DNA from: G020348385 sp964580235
GTDB lineage: Bacteria; Acidobacteriota; Aminicenantia; Aminicenantales; Aminicenantaceae
DNA length: 13,840 nt
Direction: 5' to 3'
Assembly (NCBI GenBank): GCA_964580235.1
Contig: CAZOJY010000099.1
Span: 1 to 13,840, forward strand
Shown here: positions 6,280 to 13,698 of the stretch, one piece after another
Position numbering within the stretch: the stretch's first letter is position 1
Layout: each line of letters opens with the position of its first letter
The notes under the pieces: generated by a model
Databases searched by the model: none
The model's input: the letters and a program-made list of their open reading frames with translations, nothing else
What the model was told of the DNA's origin: nothing
Position numbers and translations under genes: made by a program

Positions 6280-8064
6280 CTATTCCGTTTTATTTTTCTT
6301 AAAGGCGATGGAAAACGTTTTCCACACTTTTACATTTACGCCATTTTTTTTGGCAGGCAGAAATCTCCACTGACGGACAGCCTCATCACACACTTTTTTA
6401 AACGCAGGGGCTGTTTTTGACGGATTCGAAAAGGCAATATCCAAGACATTCCCGAATTCAGAGATAAGTGCACGAAAAATCACTGTCTCTTCTATTCCCT
6501 GTTGAAAAGCGGCAGGAGGATATTTGGGATTTATTTTTTTTGTGGCAACAGGAAGCACATCCACCGATTCGACCGGAACCAAATCCCCTGTCTTAATCCT
6601 TTCGGAGGTATTTTCTGACTGGATGATATTTTTGACTGTTTCCTCCAGTTGAGGGGAGCTTATTTTCACATCAGACTGTCCCAGCCGCTCTTCGCTCATC
6701 TCTTCTTCTTCTATGATCTCAAACTGACGTGACTCAGGGGTAGCTGTGCCATCGGGGAGGATAACCTGTCGCTTTCCCGCCGATAATCCCGTTGTCGATA
6801 TAAACTCAGTTGTAGATTCCTGTTCTGTTTCTGCTCCAGAGGCCTCATCAATAAGAGTTGCGTTTTCATCCGGATTTTCTGCCTCACCCTCTAAAGCAGG
6901 TCCTCCTGATAAGTCCTCCTGCTGTCCCAGATTTGGAGTCGATCGCTTGACATTTGATATGGTCTGAATATTTTTCTGGCTGGATTGTGTTTGTGACTTA
7001 TTTGGCCTTAAAAAATAATATGTGGCCCCTGCAGCAACGAGAACGACTAATGCTGTTGAGCCGATCATCAAAGGAAGCGGTTTTTTGACCTTTTGCAAAA
7101 AACCAAATAGATTTTTGTGGACGGGTACTTTATCTGGCCCTTCAAAATAGTCTTCAAATATTTTTTTATCTGCTTCTGCTTCTTTCCCTTCAATTTTTTC
7201 TTCCTTTTTCTCTTCTCTCACTTCGGCTTTTTCTTCCGGTTCTTGGGTCACAGTCATGATTTCAGGTTTTTCTTCCTCGTCAGATTCTTCTTCTTTTTGT
7301 ATCAATTCTTCGATCAACTCTTCAGTCTTCAGTTCCTTTTCCTCTTCCTGTTTTTCAACTTCCTGCATTTTTTCGGCTTCTTTTGTTTTATCCATGGCCT
7401 GGGATTTTTTCTTAGCTTCCTCTTTTTTATGCTTTTTTTCTGCAGGTTCTCCTTCCAGGCTCAAGCCAAAATCGGAGAATGCATTCTTGAGCATTTCATC
7501 CACTTCAGTCGTAATTTCAGATTTGCCAGTCTTTTTCACAGGGCCAGCGGATTTTCGATCTTGTTCTATTTGTGTTGTCTCCTGCTCTTTTATGCTTTTT
7601 TCCATTTCTTTTACACTTTCTTCTATGTCTATGGCGGATGGTTTTTTTTCCTTGGCGCTCTTTTTTATTCCCTGGACACTTTTTGCCGTCCCATTGCCCA
7701 AAAGTTCATGAATTGTAGTAAGTAAATCTTCATTTTTAAAGGGTTTTTCAAAAAAAGCAGAGGCCCCGAAGGTATCGATTGCTTCCGATTTATAGTGTTC
7801 TCCTTTGTAAAATCCTGTTGTTATGATGACAGGCGTTTTTTTGTTGGAATCCTTAGAAATTTTCCGACAAAGATCAAAACCATGGAGTTTCAGCAGCATG
7901 GGTTCAAGAATGACCAAATCTGGATTTTCTGACTCAAACATCAGCAGTCCTTCATGTCCATCCTTTGCTGTGACTACCTGAAATCCCTCAGTTTGTAAGG
8001 TCTGTAAAAGCAAGTTGAGGGAATTTTCCTCGAATTCTACGACTAATATTTTTTCATTTCTCAT
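6280..8064 (-). CDS. Receiver-like domain / TM / TonB C-terminal fusion
   Basis: 594 residues from ATG 8064, with ribosome site ATAAGG at 8071-8076. Residues 1-120 form a CheY-like receiver: KILVVE, then PDLVILEPM, T82/T83, and K107-P108 in FEKPF. The phospho-acceptor Asp is Glu (E54), and the usual acidic pair is E10-F11. Residues 125-315 are a Lys/Glu-rich, probably extended or helical linker. A single membrane helix lies at about 329-352. A polar linker follows (355-495), then a TonB C-terminal domain at about 500-590 (INPKYPPAAFQQGIEETVIF; AVRQWRFLPAKKNGVNVKVW). TonB domains normally contact TonB-box receptors in the outer membrane, driven by ExbBD; the short N-terminal anchor that binds ExbBD is replaced here by a cytosolic receiver. 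Topology is inferred as receiver inside, TonB domain in the periplasm. The fusion could pass a signal across the membrane rather than energise transport. No ExbB, ExbD or receptor gene is in the window. Confidence 0.8.
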   Translation of the reverse strand: MRNEKILVVEFEENSLNLLLQTLQTEGFQVVTAKDGHEGLLMFESENPDLVILEPMLLKLHGFDLCRKISKDSNKKTPVIITTGFYKGEHYKSEAIDTFGASAFFEKPFKNEDLLTTIHELLGNGTAKSVQGIKKSAKEKKPSAIDIEESVKEMEKSIKEQETTQIEQDRKSAGPVKKTGKSEITTEVDEMLKNAFSDFGLSLEGEPAEKKHKKEEAKKKSQAMDKTKEAEKMQEVEKQEEEKELKTEELIEELIQKEEESDEEEKPEIMTVTQEPEEKAEVREEKKEEKIEGKEAEADKKIFEDYFEGPDKVPVHKNLFGFLQKVKKPLPLMIGSTALVVLVAAGATYYFLRPNKSQTQSSQKNIQTISNVKRSTPNLGQQEDLSGGPALEGEAENPDENATLIDEASGAETEQESTTEFISTTGLSAGKRQVILPDGTATPESRQFEIIEEEEMSEERLGQSDVKISSPQLEETVKNIIQSENTSERIKTGDLVPVESVDVLPVATKKINPKYPPAAFQQGIEETVIFRALISEFGNVLDIAFSNPSKTAPAFKKVCDEAVRQWRFLPAKKNGVNVKVWKTFSIAFKKNKTE

Positions 8065-8687
8065 TTTAAGCCTTATCGTTTATATTTCTATGCACAGTCA
8101 TTCTGATTTCCTCAATATTTTACTTCAACAGGCTTTCCCCTGGTCAATCACCTTTAGAGGTGATATTAGCGATGATTTTTCTCTGAGTGATATTTTCGCA
8201 TAAATCTGAAAAAAATTTTGGTGCCTTTAGTTAAAAAAATCCCCTTCCCGTGAGCCAAATATTTGCCTCATCAGCCAGAAAATGGCCGATCTGGCTGTCC
8301 AATTTACCCAAGATTATCCGGGTATCATTTTCTCAGACCTTCCTGCTATTTGCCGAAGCTTTGCAGAATCGCCCAAGGATCTATTCTGACGACTTAAAAT
8401 CTCTCATAGAAAGGCTTTGGAAAAAGGCTTGCCAATCTCTTGGAAGTCTTGCGAAGCAATAGAGTTGCTGACGCAGGCGGAAAGGCCTTTATCTACTTTC
8501 TGAAAGGAATCCTTGATTTTGTCAAAAAAGAAAAACACAGAGAGTGTCTTCTGATCGTATATTTCTAATGGAAAAAAACACCCGGGGAATTCTCAGTTGC
8601 TGGTGCACACACGAATGTTTCCAATATAGGAGAGCAGGCGGATCCTGGAGCCTTCGGTATTGCATTGCACAAACATAAAACTGAAAA
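8065..8687. other. Gene-poor gap between two minus-strand genes
   Basis: This 623-base stretch separates the SH3/PEGA/NHL gene from the receiver-TonB gene. Bases 8065-8240 are AT-rich and presumably hold the promoter for the receiver-TonB gene, but I see only poor matches (TTGAAG with a weak -10). Bases 8250-8568 hold a possible broken gene, listed separately. Bases 8569-8687 show nothing clear; a T-tract on the minus strand at 8578-8572 follows only a 4-base-pair stem. Confidence 0.6.
8250..8568 (+). pseudogene. Possible decayed transposase fragment
   Basis: Protein-like stretches continue across frames. One frame (8250-8462, stop TAG) ends in RPRIYSDDLKSLIERLWKKA. A second frame, ending TAA at 8566-8568, then continues with KAFIYFLKGILDFVKKEKHR. 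Read through a single shift, the order resembles integrase-like transposases in which RPRKY...L..LW is followed by a K-R-L-x-P-F-L-P-x-L segment. The match is from memory and weak. A third frame (MADLAVQFTQ, 8282-8389) also looks mildly coding and may be chance. No terminal repeats or intact start were found. It could equally be non-coding spacer. Confidence 0.28.
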
Positions 8688-10646
8688 TCATTCACTCTCA
8701 GTTTCAGAAGACACTTTAAACACCTGAATGCGGTTGTTGTTTTGGTCAGCAACATAAACATATCCGCGGGAATTGACAACTATTCCCGATGGATAGTTTA
8801 GCTGGCCGTCCCCTGCTCCTATTCTCCCCCATTTAGAAATAAACTGCCCGTCGCTGTCAAATTTTTGAATCCTGTTGTTTCCGGAATCTGCAATGTAGAT
8901 AAATCCATCTTTATCGACAAAAATCCCAACGGGCTTATTCAATTCTCCATCATTCGATCCAGCTTTTCCCCAGGAGTCAAGTAATTCTCCCTCAGCAGAA
9001 AACTTTTGCAGCCGTCTTCTGTCCAGAATGAACAACTCATTCTTTTTGTTGACCGCAACAGCTGAGGGAAAAAGGAACTCTCCTTCATCCGTCCCGCTTT
9101 TCCCGATGACCTTTTTAAAATCGCCAAGATTAGAGAACTTTTTTATGCAATGGTTTGTGGAGTCGGCAACATAGACATTGCCTTCGCTATCGGTAGCAAT
9201 ACCCGTAGGAGTTTTGAATTCAACGTTTTCTGAGCCTTCCTTACCCCATTTTTTTATGAATTTCCCATTTTTGTCAAACTTCAGAACGCTGTGTTTTTTT
9301 GTATCTGTCACGTACATATAACCCTGGCCATCAACAGCAATTCCACCTGGACTCTTCAAGTTCTTAAAATCTTTTCCCCTCAAAACCCAGTTGCGATCGA
9401 TCTTTCCCTCAGAGGTGATTTTTTTGATTTTTTCTTGGCTTTCGTCGACAATATAAACGATATCATTTTTATCCAGGGTCATACCTTTGGGCTGGAGAAA
9501 AAAAGAGGAGTTTGGGGAACCCCATTTCCTGAGATAAACATATGTTTTTCCGACAAGGATCGCGTCGATCAAAATCGGATTCTTCCCGACCGGGATTTCA
9601 ATCCTTCCCTCCCAATCGGCATAATTTTCCTTGGAGATCCTTATGTCATGTGTGCCGAATGAAACATAAGTCAATACACAATCAGTCATCTGTCCAGTAT
9701 CTTCCTCATCCAAAAATATTTTTGCACCCTGAGGAGTAGATTTGACTTCGACATTTCTCCCCAATCTTTCTAAAACATATTCTTTATCCGTGTCCTCCTG
9801 TGAAAGGAAAATATCATCTTTTACACTCTCATACCCGTCTTTTTCTATCACGAGCAACATTTTTGGGGATTCTGACCGGTAAATAAATGGTGTGATTCCG
9901 AGATATTCACCGTTTATTGTGATCCTTGCCTGTTCAGGCAGTGAAGAAATCCGCAGGGAATAATCCTTTATGATCCCAAGATATTCTTTCTCTGCCTGTT
10001 CGATCAAGCCGCCGATATTAGGATCATAGATATTCCGAGTGATCGCTTTCCCGTAAGCATGATCTGCTTCGAACATATTCCTGAGCTCTCGAAGAGCTGC
10101 GTATGCATCTCCCATGCCCGAGTAAGCCATACCGGTCCACAAAAAAATCTCTGTTGCTAACTGCCTCTGTTTCTGGATGTCTTCTACACGGAATGTCTTG
10201 GCGATCAAAGGACCGAGAGTGTTTAAAGCCTCTTTAAATTTATTCTCCTGTCTGATCAACTGGCGGCTTTTTTCCATGCGGTTTTCAATCTCTCGGATGA
10301 TTTCTGTTTGGCTTTCAATGGTTTCCAGAGGAGCCGCGATATCCTCCTCCTCCATCTCTTCTTTGCTCATTTCCCTAACCAACATCTCATGGATAAACCC
10401 GGTTATCTGAAGGCCCTCCTTTTCAAAAGAGACTTTGTACCACTCCCCTTGCTTCTCTATTGCATCGAGGACTGTATTAAGAGGAATTCTCGCCAGGGTT
10501 TCACCATCAATCTCTGGTGTTACTTTGACTGTGGCGCTGTCGACAATAACTTTGACTTTGACAGGATTTTCCTCTTGAGAGAAGGAAAGAAGAAAAACTG
10601 CACTCGTAAGGAGAACCATCCATTTGAGACGAAATATGCGTGACAT
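8688..10646 (-). CDS. Secreted SH3-PEGA-NHL beta-propeller protein
   Basis: 652 residues from ATG 10646. The AGAGGG ribosome site lies nine bases before this ATG but directly abuts an earlier in-frame ATG (10655), so the second ATG is preferred. Domains in order: signal peptide (about 1-24), bacterial SH3 (about 35-92), a charged helical, TPR-like section (about 105-228), two PEGA domains (about 230-295 and 297-365), then six NHL repeats (about 375-645) of the type PxGIxVDxxGxxYVADxxNxRIQKF, enough for a closed six-bladed propeller. SH3 and PEGA domains often bind cell-wall or surface structures; NHL propellers bind ligands or proteins and can form lyase or scaffold domains. No catalytic residues can be named. 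The gene starts 48 bases after the kinase stop on the same strand, so an operon is likely. It may be the periplasmic partner or sensor of that kinase. Confidence 0.85.
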   Translation of the reverse strand: MSRIFRLKWMVLLTSAVFLLSFSQEENPVKVKVIVDSATVKVTPEIDGETLARIPLNTVLDAIEKQGEWYKVSFEKEGLQITGFIHEMLVREMSKEEMEEEDIAAPLETIESQTEIIREIENRMEKSRQLIRQENKFKEALNTLGPLIAKTFRVEDIQKQRQLATEIFLWTGMAYSGMGDAYAALRELRNMFEADHAYGKAITRNIYDPNIGGLIEQAEKEYLGIIKDYSLRISSLPEQARITINGEYLGITPFIYRSESPKMLLVIEKDGYESVKDDIFLSQEDTDKEYVLERLGRNVEVKSTPQGAKIFLDEEDTGQMTDCVLTYVSFGTHDIRISKENYADWEGRIEIPVGKNPILIDAILVGKTYVYLRKWGSPNSSFFLQPKGMTLDKNDIVYIVDESQEKIKKITSEGKIDRNWVLRGKDFKNLKSPGGIAVDGQGYMYVTDTKKHSVLKFDKNGKFIKKWGKEGSENVEFKTPTGIATDSEGNVYVADSTNHCIKKFSNLGDFKKVIGKSGTDEGEFLFPSAVAVNKKNELFILDRRRLQKFSAEGELLDSWGKAGSNDGELNKPVGIFVDKDGFIYIADSGNNRIQKFDSDGQFISKWGRIGAGDGQLNYPSGIVVNSRGYVYVADQNNNRIQVFKVSSETESE

Positions 10647-10694
10647 TCGTGACATCCCTCTTTTTAAAATATTATAAAACTATCCGGGCCGGGT

Positions 10695-12392
10695 CTATCT
10701 GTAAACCAATATTTTCCAGGTACTATCAAGCCTTTCTAGGGTCATTGTTTTTTTTCCTTCAAATATCACTTTTTTGTTAGCTGTCTTTTTGTCCACAGCG
10801 ACCAACAGATGGGAAAAGCTCACATCTGCATGGTTGAGATCTATAAAATTGACCGAAAGACTGAATACGCGCGATTTGATATCATCGAAGTTATTAAACA
10901 ATTCCATCGCATCCGCCCTCTTTTTTGCTGAAAGCGACTCTGGCCCGATATCACTTAAAAAAGCCAAAAGATCCTTCTGCTCCTCTGCATTTCTCTGGCG
11001 CTCTACAATCTGGCGGATAGCTTCCTCAGAAAGAGCTTTATCTGCCTGATCAAAGTAGCGCTGTGCTTCTGTGTTTTTACTGTCTATTTTCAGTGCTCGC
11101 TCCATATTGGTTTTGCACTGCTCATAGTTGCCGTTTTCAAAATCCCGTATCCCATCAGATATAAACTTGGAACTCCGGTTCTCAGTCAGTTTGCTCCTGG
11201 CCCTGGCAAGATAATCAAGAGCTTCTTTGTTTTGGCTGTCTTGTGCCAAAATGCCTTGTGCGAGCTTGATAGCCACAGAATAGTTGCCCGCGTTGTAGCT
11301 TTTCACCAGTTTATCCGATTCCGTCTCAAAAACCTTTAAAATTGAGCGCATTGAACGGGGAGAAAGGGGAGCACTTTCGACCAGGATGGTGTTCGACCCC
11401 CCAGAAAAGGATGGTTTTTTTTCCAATTTCTGATACAGCAAGAATCCTCCAATCCCGACAACGATTGCAACTCCCGCTAAAGTTAAAGGCAGCATGAGTC
11501 TTTTTCTATTTTCGGACGGGGGTTGCACCGCAAAGGCGGATTCTTGAATACCTGTCATCGCCAGGGTTTCATCAGAGAAATGTGTGATCTTTCTCAGATC
11601 AGCAGCAAATTCAGAACAAGAACTGTAGCGGCCATCCGGATCCTTTGCAAGGGCTTTTTTTATAATATGCTCGAACTCCACAGGAAGTTTTTTTCTGACC
11701 TGGGAAAGAGGCGCGGCCTCTTCGTTTACAATCTTGTAGATAACAGTGGTAATGCTTTCTCCTTCAAAAGGCCTCCTCCCGCTGAGGAGTTCATACAATA
11801 TAGCCCCTAAAGAAAAAATATCCGAACGCTTATCGATCTTTTTCCCCATCACCTGTTCGGGCGACATATAGCTAGGCGTTCCGATGGTTGTGCCTGTTTG
11901 GGTTATGGTCGACATCTCGACATGCGCCACCCCAAAATCACAGATATGAGGCTTTCCATAATTATCCAAAAGAATATTGGCAGGTTTGATATCCCGGTGC
12001 ACAATTCCATTCTGGTGAGCAAAATTCAGGGCATCACATAACTGCAGCATGAGCTTTATAATGGCAGGAGCTGAAAATTTTTTCTTTGAAGCAATCCAAT
12101 TCTGAAGACTAAGGCCATCGATATACTGCATGACGATGTACGTCATATCTTCTTCTCTTCCCACATCGTGAATGGTAATGATATTTGGATGGACCAATTT
12201 GCCAGCGGCTCGGGCCTCCCGAATAAACCTCAACATCAATTCATCCTTCTCTTCATCATCAGAGATTAAGTCAAAACGGATTGTCTTGATGGCAACTTCC
12301 CGGTCGATATCCGGATCCAGAGCTTTGTACACGATCCCCATGGCTCCTTTGCCAAGGAGATCGATGATTTCGTATTTGCCTATCTTTTCCAT
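10695..12392 (-). CDS. PknB-like membrane Ser/Thr kinase with periplasmic TPRs
   Basis: 565 residues from ATG 12392. The frame is open to 12509, but that upstream ATG falls between the -35 and -10 boxes of a likely promoter, and the kinase domain begins right at MEKIGKYEI. The catalytic domain (about 5-270) looks active: GKGAMG loop (14-19), VAIK lysine K36, helix-C E59, HRD with D134, N139, DFG with D152, and a TQTGTTIGTPSYMSPE activation segment. A membrane helix lies at about 300-320. Outside the membrane are TPR-like repeats (about 359-451; NYSVAIKLAQ, NYEQCKTNMERALKIDSKN), a charged helix and a beta-rich end (FSLSVNFIDL ... STWKILVYR). PknB-type kinases phosphorylate cytosolic proteins in response to envelope signals. 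The periplasmic part here is TPR rather than PASTA, suggesting protein ligands. The SH3/PEGA/NHL gene follows in the same operon. Confidence 0.92.
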   Translation of the reverse strand: MEKIGKYEIIDLLGKGAMGIVYKALDPDIDREVAIKTIRFDLISDDEEKDELMLRFIREARAAGKLVHPNIITIHDVGREEDMTYIVMQYIDGLSLQNWIASKKKFSAPAIIKLMLQLCDALNFAHQNGIVHRDIKPANILLDNYGKPHICDFGVAHVEMSTITQTGTTIGTPSYMSPEQVMGKKIDKRSDIFSLGAILYELLSGRRPFEGESITTVIYKIVNEEAAPLSQVRKKLPVEFEHIIKKALAKDPDGRYSSCSEFAADLRKITHFSDETLAMTGIQESAFAVQPPSENRKRLMLPLTLAGVAIVVGIGGFLLYQKLEKKPSFSGGSNTILVESAPLSPRSMRSILKVFETESDKLVKSYNAGNYSVAIKLAQGILAQDSQNKEALDYLARARSKLTENRSSKFISDGIRDFENGNYEQCKTNMERALKIDSKNTEAQRYFDQADKALSEEAIRQIVERQRNAEEQKDLLAFLSDIGPESLSAKKRADAMELFNNFDDIKSRVFSLSVNFIDLNHADVSFSHLLVAVDKKTANKKVIFEGKKTMTLERLDSTWKILVYR

Positions 12393-12487
12393 GCGCTCTT
12401 CGTAAAATTCTGTCCACTTTCCCCGGAAAAGAGAAGACTCCCTTTCCTCAGGAAAACTCCGTATTTTAAAAAGGATGTTCGATAAAC

Positions 12488-12517
12488 AAAATATCTCAGT
12501 TGTCCCCATCTTGTCAA
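12488..12517 (-). promoter_or_regulatory. Promoter for the Ser/Thr kinase operon
   Basis: On the minus strand, TTGACA (12512-12517) is a perfect -35 box and TATTTT (12488-12493) a 4-of-6 -10 box, with an 18-base spacer. Transcription would start near 12481 and leave a leader of about 90 bases before ATG 12392. This supports the shorter kinase start. Confidence 0.45.
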
Positions 12518-12595
12518 GAAAAGATTCCCCAAGATCAGCATCACCATCTCCGCAAATTTGGGATGTCGTGTATTGTGTCCTTCTCTAAATCATGT

Positions 12596-12615
12596 TATAC
12601 AGAGATGTCTGTATA
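12596..12615. repeat. 8-bp perfect inverted repeat before mutY
   Basis: TATACAGA, a 4-base spacer, then TCTGTATA form a perfect two-fold symmetric site. It ends three bases before the preferred mutY ATG (12619) and covers a possible -10 (TATACA, 12596-12601). It could be an operator for a dimeric repressor, or an RNA hairpin masking the start region. CTGT/ACAG half sites are common in operators, but the order here is opposite to the Escherichia coli LexA box. Confidence 0.4.
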
Positions 12616-12618
12616 CGT

Positions 12619-13698
12619 ATGAAGATAACTGAACAAAATGCAGGTAAATTCCAGAGGAAACTCAGGACCTGGTATTTCATCCATCGCAGGAAGCTCCCTT
12701 GGCGGCAAACACAGGATCCTTACAAAATATGGATTTCAGAAATAATGCTTCAACAAACAACAGTCCCAGCCGTCATTCCTTACTACGCCAAATGGATGAA
12801 GCTCTTTCCAGATATGCCAACATTAAGCAAAGCTCCCTTGCAAAAAGTGCTCAAGGCCTGGCAGGGGCTGGGATATTACCAGAGAGCAAAAAACCTCCAT
12901 CGCGCCGCAAAGATCATCATGACAACCCATGGCGGCCAAATTCCTCAAGAATATGAGGACTTGAAGAATCTGCCGGGATTTGGCCCATACACTACAGCTG
13001 CCGTGTTGAGCATTGCATTTGATCAATTTCATCTAACGATCGATGCCAACATCCGGCGGGTATTGATGCGGCTCTTAAAATGGTCTGGAAGAGCCACATC
13101 TGACATCGACAAAGACCTCCTTCTCTCAATCTCTCCTTTTCTCCCTCAAAAACACATGGGAATTTTTAATCAGGCTTTAATGGAACTGGGTTCACTTATA
13201 TGCCGGTCAAAAAATCCTCTGTGCCTGCTCTGTCCTCTTCTAGAGTTCTGTGAAGCTTACAAAGCTGGCAAGCAGGAAGTCATCCCAAATCCCGAAAAAA
13301 GAAATTATAAAAAGATAAAAGCCGTAATCGGTATCATCGAAAAAAAAGGGAAATTTTTGATCCAAAAAAGACCATCATCAGGATTGTTGGCCGATCTCTG
13401 GGAATTTCCTGGCGGAAAAATAGAAAAAGGGGAGACGGCCGATCAAGCTCTCCGCCGAGAAATAAAAGAAGAAATTGGCGCCGAAATTCAGGGAGAGCAA
13501 CTCCTCACAGATGTCCAGCATTCCTATACTCAATTTCAGGTCTCTCTATATGCTTTTACCTGTTCCCTGAAAACGGATCCGGTTTTAGACAGGAACCGAC
13601 ACCGATGGGTGTCTCTCAAAGGGATGCGTCAGTTTCCCTTTCCTTCCGGAAGTGCAAAAGTAATTCGATTCCTGAAAAAGAGGGATTTTCGTACTTGA
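12619..13698 (+). CDS. mutY: A/G-specific adenine glycosylase MutY with intact Nudix domain
   Basis: 359 residues from ATG 12619; ATG 12592 (nine residues longer) is possible, and neither has a clear ribosome site. MutY removes adenine mispaired with 8-oxoguanine. Landmarks, numbered from 12619: catalytic E41 in SEIMLQQTTV, helix-hairpin-helix LPGFGPYTTA (about 118-127) with Tyr where EndoIII has its Lys, catalytic D142 in IDANIRRV, and a 4Fe-4S set C195-x6-C202-x2-C205-x5-C211. The C-terminal domain (about 235-350) has a complete Nudix box, G266-x5-E272-x7-R280-E281-I-K-E284-E285-I-G. In typical MutY this domain is a degenerate MutT fold that only reads 8-oxoG. Here the usual FSH loop is replaced by HSYTQFQVSL, closer to MutT. 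The protein may therefore also hydrolyse 8-oxo-dGTP. It is divergent from the kinase operon and has no operon partner in view. Confidence 0.92.
   Translation: MKITEQNAGKFQRKLRTWYFIHRRKLPWRQTQDPYKIWISEIMLQQTTVPAVIPYYAKWMKLFPDMPTLSKAPLQKVLKAWQGLGYYQRAKNLHRAAKIIMTTHGGQIPQEYEDLKNLPGFGPYTTAAVLSIAFDQFHLTIDANIRRVLMRLLKWSGRATSDIDKDLLLSISPFLPQKHMGIFNQALMELGSLICRSKNPLCLLCPLLEFCEAYKAGKQEVIPNPEKRNYKKIKAVIGIIEKKGKFLIQKRPSSGLLADLWEFPGGKIEKGETADQALRREIKEEIGAEIQGEQLLTDVQHSYTQFQVSLYAFTCSLKTDPVLDRNRHRWVSLKGMRQFPFPSGSAKVIRFLKKRDFRT

Noticed and set aside
7117..7725. A 202-residue, Phe-rich plus-strand open frame
   Set aside because: It lies opposite the Lys/Glu-rich linker of the receiver-TonB gene; GAA/AAA codons read as TTC/TTT on the other strand, so the open frame is a composition effect.
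8572..8606. Possible minus-strand terminator after the NHL gene
   Set aside because: A seven-T tract follows only a 4-base-pair stem (CACC/GGTG) with a 19-base loop, too weak to call.
12393..12509. A 39-residue N-terminal extension of the Ser/Thr kinase
   Set aside because: The upstream ATG falls between the likely -35 and -10 boxes, and the kinase domain begins at the downstream ATG, as in the family.
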